DNA of 9,316 bases. It comes from Bacteroidia bacterium (GTDB lineage Bacteria > Bacteroidota > Bacteroidia > NS11-12g > UBA955). Where the stretch lies: contig JALQWO010000054.1 of NCBI GenBank assembly GCA_023258655.1, forward strand, positions 1-9,316, read 5' to 3'. The position numbers and the translations under genes are program-made. The notes below the pieces were generated by a model that worked only from the letters and a program-made list of their open reading frames with translations, did no database searches and was not told where the DNA came from. Positions 4,671-9,316 of the stretch are shown here, piece after piece (within the stretch, counting starts at the first letter, position 1; every line of letters starts with the position of its first letter).

Positions 4671-6017
4671 CTATTCTATCACCAAGGGAAGGTCTTGTGT
4701 TCCTTGGGAGGTATTGAGTCGCAGTACATAAATACCCTTGGGTAGGTTCTCGGGCACAAGGAAATTTGGGCTGTTTTCTATCATCGGAAGTAAGCGAATA
4801 AGGGCTCTGCCTGTAAGGTCAAGAATTGTTGGCAATTGCAACAATGGGGTGTTGACAGTGATTTCGCCCCCAGCCTTTACAGGGTTGGGAAAAAAATTCT
4901 TGGCGCCAGGAATCAGTGTTTCGTTCTGAGCTGCACAAGGCAATCGATTTACATATTTCCAAATGTCGTTATTGAAGCCCACGGCCATGGCTGCCGCACC
5001 GCTGCCACCTGGGGCGTTTCCCATGCGGATGAGCACGAGTTTTTGGCTTGGTACCACATTGATGTATTGTCCATTTTTGCCCCAAGCACAAATCATGTCG
5101 TTCGGTGCATCTGGATTCAAACTGCCCGGAAAACGAATCTGGGAACCGGGAGCCATGAATGCCGATTTGCCGTTAAGCCAAGTGAGGTAACCGTAGCTAG
5201 GGTTGATCGTTTGACTGCTGTTGGTCTGTTGTCTGAAGTATTGTGTATCGCTCATGATGACCGTGCCATTCCATGTTCCTTTGTTTAGGAGGAGCAATCC
5301 GAAACGGGCCATGGTTCTCGCCGTGGAGAAATAAACGTTGTTGTAGCCAGCTTTCACAAACAGTCCTTTCATTCCCACTGTTGTGGTGAACTTTTTGGTC
5401 ATGTATAGGTTGAGGTTTCCCCCTGTCGCGCCCTCTATCACTTGGTCTAGTAACGTGTATGCAGCATTGTGATAGGCCCAGCGTGTGCCAGCGGCTGCTT
5501 TGTAGGTTAGACATTTTGGGTCCGTGCAGTCAGGGTCTGCGCCCCCGTCGTCAAGCCCGGTGGTCATGGTGAGGTGATGCCATACTTTGATACTGTCTTC
5601 CCTTGCACTACTCAACGAACTCCAACCCGCGCCGAGGTATTTGTTGGATGCGTCGCTGAGTTTTAACAATCCTTCTTGTTGGGCCAACCCAACGGTGAAT
5701 GCAGTGAGCGTTTTTCCGGCCGAGGCCCAATACCAAATGCTATCTTGTGTGAAATTGCCAAAATACTTTTCCAAAACGATTTTTCCGTCCTTCAAAATCA
5801 AAAAGGCCTTGGTATTTTTTTGGCCCAAATAATTGTATAAACTGTCTATGTTGCTCGCACACCACCCCAAACTTTGTGGGGTAATGGTTTCCCAAGTGCC
5901 CGTATTGGGTGGGAAATAGGTGGTTTGGGCCTTCCCGAATTGGGGCAAGAAAAACCAAATCCAAAGCAGGAATATCAGTTTTTTACAGGCGGGTAATGGA
6001 ACGTTGATGGCATTCAT
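4671..6017 (-). CDS. Exported serine hydrolase (beta-lactamase/esterase family) with T9SS sorting tail
   Basis: This 448-residue protein begins with a signal peptide (hydrophobic LIFLLWIWFFLP, then GKAQ|T near residue 31). Residues about 45-345 form a penicillin-binding-protein/class C beta-lactamase fold. The nucleophile motif SxxK is S99-A-G-K102, and the second motif YxN is Y182-H-N184. The third, in W312-G-K-N-G316-Q-Y, takes the place of KTG/HxG. Family members act as esterases, D-aminopeptidases or peptidases more often than as true beta-lactamases, so substrate is open. Several cysteines (C164, C169 and others) suggest disulfides. Residues from about 373 form a type A T9SS tail (FFPNPVKAGGEITV, LDLTGRALI, LPKGIYVLRL), so the enzyme should reach the cell surface or medium. 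It begins 41 bp after the MOSC gene stop and may share its transcript. Confidence 0.9.
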   Translation of the reverse strand: MNAINVPLPACKKLIFLLWIWFFLPQFGKAQTTYFPPNTGTWETITPQSLGWCASNIDSLYNYLGQKNTKAFLILKDGKIVLEKYFGNFTQDSIWYWASAGKTLTAFTVGLAQQEGLLKLSDASNKYLGAGWSSLSSAREDSIKVWHHLTMTTGLDDGGADPDCTDPKCLTYKAAAGTRWAYHNAAYTLLDQVIEGATGGNLNLYMTKKFTTTVGMKGLFVKAGYNNVYFSTARTMARFGLLLLNKGTWNGTVIMSDTQYFRQQTNSSQTINPSYGYLTWLNGKSAFMAPGSQIRFPGSLNPDAPNDMICAWGKNGQYINVVPSQKLVLIRMGNAPGGSGAAAMAVGFNNDIWKYVNRLPCAAQNETLIPGAKNFFPNPVKAGGEITVNTPLLQLPTILDLTGRALIRLLPMIENSPNFLVPENLPKGIYVLRLNTSQGTQDLPLVIE

Positions 6018-6058
6018 GGCAATGAGGTGTTATGGTGACGTAAATTTGGATGAAAAGT

Positions 6059-6874
6059 TTAATTGTGGCAAACGATTTTTCCTGATTGCAAGCAGAGGAC
6101 ATTGGCGCCGAACAGTATTTTGTTGTCGACCTTCCGATATGTGCCCAAGGTCTTCAGGGGTTCATTGCCTCTTTCAAGGCTTGTGGGATTGATTGTGGTC
6201 AAGATGCATCTGCTGCAAGGTTTGGCGACTTGAAGTTTGGCTGTCCCTAAGGTGAAAACGCCCAGTTCGTCCTCCCCGTGGGCTTGGATTCCTCCCAAAA
6301 CGATGTTGGGCCTGAAACGCATCATTTCCATGGGACTTTGATCCGGATTTTCTTGGGTGATGCGGTGGTTGAGCTCTTGCAGAGAAGCTTCAGAAATGAT
6401 GAGTACGGGGAAGCCATCAGCAAGACTCACATGCATGGATTCCATGGACTGGGGTTGGTGTTTTTTAGGTACAGGTCGCGCTGCGTCATCGGGCAAATAC
6501 ACCAAGCGAACAGGGCGATGTAGTTTTTCCGAAAACCATTGGTTGAGCCTCTTTGGGGCTTGTATAACGGCAACGCGGTCATCCCAAATTGTGGCTTCGC
6601 AGGGTTGGCTTTGGGGTCCAAGTTGTAAGGGGATTTGAATTGTATCGCCCATGAAATCAACCCAAAACGACATACCGTCATCGCTGTAACGGAGTTGGAA
6701 ATGGCCAAGCGCAGGTATTTGTCTCTGCGTTAAAAACTGCCCACCCTCTGTGATTAGCATATACCTTCGATCGTGCTGCAAGCCTCGCATACCAATTTGA
6801 GCCTCCTTGAGAGAGATGCCTCCCATAGATTTGATGGGATAAATGTGAATGGCGGAAACGTAGGGTAAGGTCAT
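6059..6874 (-). CDS. MOSC domain protein (YcbX/mARC-like molybdenum cofactor sulfurtransferase-type)
   Basis: This 271-residue cytoplasmic protein has an N-terminal beta-barrel MOSC_N domain with its signature at residues 9-41 (IHIYPIKSMGGISL, then RGLQHDRRYMLI). A C-terminal MOSC domain starts near residue 140. The MOSC part shows FRPNIVLGG and the cysteine motif KPCSRC (C220 and C223). In the family the conserved cysteine contacts the molybdenum of a pterin cofactor or carries sulfur. Relatives reduce N-hydroxylated compounds (YcbX, mARC) with an electron-transfer partner. No 2Fe-2S domain is fused here, unlike E. coli YcbX, so a separate partner would be needed. No molybdopterin biosynthesis gene lies in the window. 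The start ATG follows a possible -7 box by 13 bp, and the serine hydrolase gene follows 41 bp downstream. Confidence 0.9.
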   Translation of the reverse strand: MTLPYVSAIHIYPIKSMGGISLKEAQIGMRGLQHDRRYMLITEGGQFLTQRQIPALGHFQLRYSDDGMSFWVDFMGDTIQIPLQLGPQSQPCEATIWDDRVAVIQAPKRLNQWFSEKLHRPVRLVYLPDDAARPVPKKHQPQSMESMHVSLADGFPVLIISEASLQELNHRITQENPDQSPMEMMRFRPNIVLGGIQAHGEDELGVFTLGTAKLQVAKPCSRCILTTINPTSLERGNEPLKTLGTYRKVDNKILFGANVLCLQSGKIVCHN

Positions 6875-6887
6875 GCCCGTGTTCTTT

Positions 6888-6895
6888 CAAAAGTA
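6888..6895 (-). promoter_or_regulatory. Possible -7 promoter box for the MOSC-serine hydrolase pair
   Basis: On the minus strand TACTTTTG fits TAnnTTTG exactly, 13 bases before the ATG at 6874, in the 50-bp divergent gap to the M28 gene. No TTG is seen at the -33 position. On the plus strand the same gap holds TAATTTG (6912-6918), one base short of a -7 box, 6 bases before the M28 start. Confidence 0.35.
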
Positions 6896-6924
6896 AATGG
6901 AAGTTTTTGAGTAATTTGCCGTCG

Positions 6925-8466
6925 ATGAAAAAGTTTTCGATGTTGGTATTGGGCTGGGTGATACTGGGTAGTTTGAATTATACGGTCGCCCGATCGGTAT
7001 ACAGAAGTGGGGGTCATCAGCCGGGAGATTTAAGCCAGTTGATAGCAAAGTATGGTCGTTTGTCAATCCCTGCGCCAAAATCTGCCATGGACAGTTTGAT
7101 GTTCAAGCGATTATTTGATTTGTCACTAACCCAAGGACATGCCTACATGCGGTTGGGTGAATTGTGTAAAGGAGTTGGCTCGCGGTTGAGTGGTTCGGAT
7201 AATGCCGAGCGGGGTATTGAATGGGCAGTGGATATGCTGGAGTCGTATCGTTTTGATTCCGTATACACGCAGCCGGTGATGGTGCCGAGATGGGAGCGCG
7301 GGGAAATCGAAATGGTTCGATTGTATTCGTCGGTGTTGACCCAACAACTGAAATCGGGAAGACCTAATCCCAATTACAATTGTGAGGCCTTCGTGGAGGC
7401 CAATCCGCAGCCAAAGAAGGTTTATGATCTTGATGCATGTGCCTTGGGCGGCTCGGTGGGTGGTTCCGTGAAAGCGGCTGTGGTGGTTGTGAACAGTGAT
7501 TTGGAGCTCGAAACCAAGGGCAAAGCGGGATTGTTGCGCGATAAAATTGTGTTGTTGAATCGGGCATTTGACCAAACCTTGTTGAATACATTTCAGGCTT
7601 ATGGCGGATGTGTGAGTCAGCGGGTGAATGGTGCAGTGCCTTGTGCCCGGTATGGCGCTGTGGCTGTCTTGGTGCGCAGTATGAGCAATCGCTGCGATTT
7701 ACATCCACATACGGGCGTTACCCATTATGTGGACTCCGTGAGAAAAATCCCGATGATTGCCGTGGCCACTGCCGTGGCTGATTTGTTGGAGGCAGTAAGC
7801 AGCGATGATCCGAAGCACCTGGTGGAGATTCGGCTGAATTGTAAAACCTTGCCCGATCGACAGAGCGCGAATGTGGTGGCGAGTACCAAAGGAACCGAAT
7901 ACCCAGAGAAAATCATTGCGTTTGGGGGACATTTCGACAGTTGGGATGAAGGTGAAGGCGCACATGATGATGGTGCAGGTTGTATGCACGCATTTGAAGC
8001 TTTGCGGTTATTGAAGGAGATTGGTTACACTCCCAGGCATACTTTGCGCTGCGTGTTTTGGATCAATGAAGAGAATGGCTTGCGTGGCGGAACAGAATAT
8101 GCGCGTTTGGCAGATTTCTTGGGCGAAAAGCATGTTGCGGCTTTGGAGAGCGATAGGGGTGGGTTTGTGCCGAGGGGATTTGGTGTGGACACAGCATTTA
8201 TTCCCAAACTGGCAAAATACCAACATCTGCTCAATGCCTATGGCATCGGCGAAATTGAAAAAGGCGGTGGCGGGGCGGATATCGGGCCGTTAAGAAAAGT
8301 CAATCCCAATACTGTATTTGTAGGCTTTATTCCTGATTCTCAGCGGTATTTTGATGTGCATCACGCCGAAACAGACGTATTTGAAAATGTGAATAAACGG
8401 GAACTGCAATTGGGGGCTGCGGCGGTGGCGGCCATGATTTATATCCTGGATCAGGAGTTGGATTGA
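6925..8466 (+). CDS. Exported M28 metallopeptidase, carboxypeptidase Q type, with inserted PA domain
   Basis: The ATG at 6925 opens a signal peptide (MKKFSMLVLGWVILGSLNYTVAR); six in-frame codons upstream (from TTG 6907) do not improve it. The product has 513 residues. An N-terminal helical part contains the 'ELCKGVGSRLSGSDNAERGIEW' type stretch of the family. A protease-associated domain spans roughly residues 150-310 (KIVLLNRAF, GAVAVLVRS, KIPMIAVA). The two-zinc M28 catalytic domain follows. Metal and catalytic residues in order are H336-x-D338 (GGHFDSW), D348 in the DDGAG motif, E382-E383 (NEENG), D410 (ESDRGG) and H479-H480 (DVHHAETD). All expected positions are filled, so the enzyme should be active as an aminopeptidase or dipeptidase in the periplasm or beyond. 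There is no T9SS tail. Its stop lies 3 bp from the convergent DUF1003 gene. Confidence 0.93.
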   Translation: MKKFSMLVLGWVILGSLNYTVARSVYRSGGHQPGDLSQLIAKYGRLSIPAPKSAMDSLMFKRLFDLSLTQGHAYMRLGELCKGVGSRLSGSDNAERGIEWAVDMLESYRFDSVYTQPVMVPRWERGEIEMVRLYSSVLTQQLKSGRPNPNYNCEAFVEANPQPKKVYDLDACALGGSVGGSVKAAVVVVNSDLELETKGKAGLLRDKIVLLNRAFDQTLLNTFQAYGGCVSQRVNGAVPCARYGAVAVLVRSMSNRCDLHPHTGVTHYVDSVRKIPMIAVATAVADLLEAVSSDDPKHLVEIRLNCKTLPDRQSANVVASTKGTEYPEKIIAFGGHFDSWDEGEGAHDDGAGCMHAFEALRLLKEIGYTPRHTLRCVFWINEENGLRGGTEYARLADFLGEKHVAALESDRGGFVPRGFGVDTAFIPKLAKYQHLLNAYGIGEIEKGGGGADIGPLRKVNPNTVFVGFIPDSQRYFDVHHAETDVFENVNKRELQLGAAAVAAMIYILDQELD

Positions 8467-8469
8467 GGG

Positions 8470-8865
8470 TTACTGGTTTTTCAGTAAATGGTCTATTTTC
8501 TGCGATAGATCTTGGTGCTGCTCCATGAGGATGTCGAGTTTTTTGGATATCTCCCTCACCTCTGCTTCTGCCTTTTCATTGATTTTTAAATCCCATTCTG
8601 CCCGTTCGCGATCCTTTTCTTCTTGTCGATTTTGGCTCATCATGATGATAGGGGCTTGAATGGAGGCCAAACAGCTGAGGATGAGGTTGAGTAGAATGAA
8701 GGGGTAGGGGTCAAAGCCTTGGTTATTCAGGGCATACACGTTGAAAGCAATCCAGCCTGTGAGCACCAAGAAAAACGAAATGATGAAGGTCCAACTGCCC
8801 CCGAAACGGGCAATTTTATCGGCCGCGAGCTGTCCTATTGTGAGGGTTTCTTTTTTGTGTTTCAC
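8470..8865 (-). CDS. DUF1003 family membrane protein
   Basis: The frame starts at GTG (8863-8865); a stop lies four codons upstream (TAA, then three sense codons), so no earlier start exists, and no ATG occurs before the family core. The product has 131 residues. Residues 8-24 carry the family opening (LTIGQLAADKIARFGGSW). Two membrane helices are at about 25-45 (TFIISFFLVLTGWIAFNVYAL) and 55-76 (PFILLNLILSCLASIQAPIIMM). The hallmark FDPYPFILLN and SQNRQ motifs are present. A highly charged C-terminal coiled coil (79-131) probably lies in the cytoplasm. Biochemical function of DUF1003 is not established to my knowledge. It is transcribed in the same direction as the mutarotase gene upstream, 63 bp away, and could be read through from it. 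Confidence 0.9.
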   Translation of the reverse strand: MKHKKETLTIGQLAADKIARFGGSWTFIISFFLVLTGWIAFNVYALNNQGFDPYPFILLNLILSCLASIQAPIIMMSQNRQEEKDRERAEWDLKINEKAEAEVREISKKLDILMEQHQDLSQKIDHLLKNQ

Positions 8866-8928
8866 CCCGCCAATTTAGAAAATAGTTGGGGTGATGGCGC
8901 GAAGTCACCGTCTGATTCTTGTTATTTT

Positions 8929-9261
8929 TTAGGGTAACGCAAAAATGTGTTTCATGCGCACCCATTTTTCACCCGGTTTTGCTGTGGGTATGGCTTGTTG
9001 ATAATCCCACATCAGTTTTTCCCAAGCTTGTACTTTTGGGTTTTGGGCATCGGCCAGGGCCTTGGCTTCAAAATCAAAATCTGGGGTGGTTTGAATGACC
9101 ATGGTGAGGCGATTCTCCACACGATAAATATCGCAGGTGATGATCCCCGCTTGCTTTATGCTGTCAATGACCTCGGGCCACACCGCTTGGTGGTGCGCCT
9201 CATATTGCGCGATGAGATGCGGATCGTTTTTTAAGTCCAGGGCGAATGCGTATTGTGGCAT
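8929..9261 (-). CDS. rhaM: L-rhamnose mutarotase family protein (possibly acting on L-fucose)
   Basis: This 110-residue protein belongs to the RhaM/DUF718 family of small dimeric enzymes that convert alpha and beta anomers of L-rhamnose or L-fucose. Length matches E. coli RhaM (about 104). Visible family features are the opening strand (YAFALDL), Y20 and H24 in YEAHHQAVWPEV (H24 corresponds to the catalytic His before xxxWPE), the central strands (CDIYRVENRLTMVIQT), a W-rich helix (VQAWEKLMWDYQ), and the C-terminal strand ending MKHIFALP, matching the family's 'vFyLP'. The enzyme is cytoplasmic. It starts 3 bp after the stop of the upstream gene, so the two are almost surely one operon for sugar uptake or breakdown. 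Rhamnose versus fucose cannot be decided from sequence alone. Confidence 0.9.
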   Translation of the reverse strand: MPQYAFALDLKNDPHLIAQYEAHHQAVWPEVIDSIKQAGIITCDIYRVENRLTMVIQTTPDFDFEAKALADAQNPKVQAWEKLMWDYQQAIPTAKPGEKWVRMKHIFALP

Positions 9262-9264
9262 GAT

Positions 9265-9316
9265 TTACTTGATTTTGGGGGTGATGCGATTGGCAAAATA
9301 GGCCACCATTACAAAG
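9265..9316 (-). CDS. Last 16 codons of an upstream gene, probably a membrane protein
   Basis: The minus strand from the window edge reads FVMVAYFANRITPKIK and stops at TAA (9265-9267), 3 bp before the mutarotase ATG. A hydrophobic stretch followed by a short basic tail resembles the end of a final membrane helix with a cytoplasmic C-terminus. Position in front of a sugar mutarotase suggests a sugar transporter, which is inference; 16 residues do not identify a family. Confidence 0.5.
   Translation of the reverse strand, partial: FVMVAYFANRITPKIK

Noticed and set aside
8470..8487. Hairpin TTACTG-GTTTTT-CAGTAA at the M28/DUF1003 convergence, considered as a terminator
   Set aside because: Only six mostly A-T pairs, no following T run, and it lies over the last codons of DUF1003.
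8892..8911. GGTGA...TCACC inverted repeat in the gap between DUF1003 and the mutarotase gene
   Set aside because: Five base pairs with a 10-base loop and no T tract; too weak to call a terminator or an operator.
1..9316. A defence, phage or mobile-element system
   Set aside because: I looked for integrase, transposase, toxin-antitoxin, nuclease, reverse transcriptase and phage structural features on both strands and saw none; the tRNA gene has no visible repeated 3' end that would mark an integration site.

Overview
The window looks like a chromosomal segment of a free-living or environmental member of the Bacteroidota. Two predicted secreted proteins end in a type IX secretion (T9SS) sorting domain, a system confined to that phylum. 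A promoter of the Bacteroidota form TTTG-N19-TAnnTTTG sits in front of a tRNA gene, and start sites generally lack strong Shine-Dalgarno sequences. No phage, transposase, CRISPR or conjugation gene is visible. Base composition looks even by eye, so the region reads as ordinary chromosome with accessory surface-protein genes.

Layout from left to right. The window opens inside the last part of a FucP-type sugar:proton symporter gene (+). A tRNA-Phe(GAA) gene follows, with its own promoter and a strong terminator that probably works in both directions. Next is a minus-strand pair: a small exported protein made of six 16-residue repeats, then a RimJ/RimL-type GNAT acetyltransferase 8 bp downstream. 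Divergent from this pair, across an intergenic region holding a 9-bp inverted repeat, is a 713-residue secreted protein with a LamG-like lectin domain, six 51-residue 'SGTY...GCDS' repeats, an Ig-like module and a T9SS tail. A small lipoprotein with three C-terminal membrane helices follows (+), preceded by two near-identical dyad-symmetric 17-mers 32 bp apart.

The right half holds a minus-strand pair, a stand-alone MOSC-domain protein and downstream of it an exported serine hydrolase of the beta-lactamase/esterase family with a T9SS tail. Divergent from these is an exported M28 metallopeptidase of the carboxypeptidase Q type (+). It converges, 3 bp apart, on a DUF1003 membrane protein (-). 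The window closes with an L-rhamnose/L-fucose mutarotase gene (-) directly after the last codons of another gene, probably for a membrane protein.

The genes do not form one evident pathway. The themes are the cell envelope and secretion (LamG protein, serine hydrolase, M28 peptidase, lipoprotein, repeat protein) and, at both edges, 6-deoxysugar-type uptake and anomer conversion. The least explained parts are the 16-residue repeat protein with its GNAT partner, the lipoprotein with C-terminal helices, and the two candidate operator regions.
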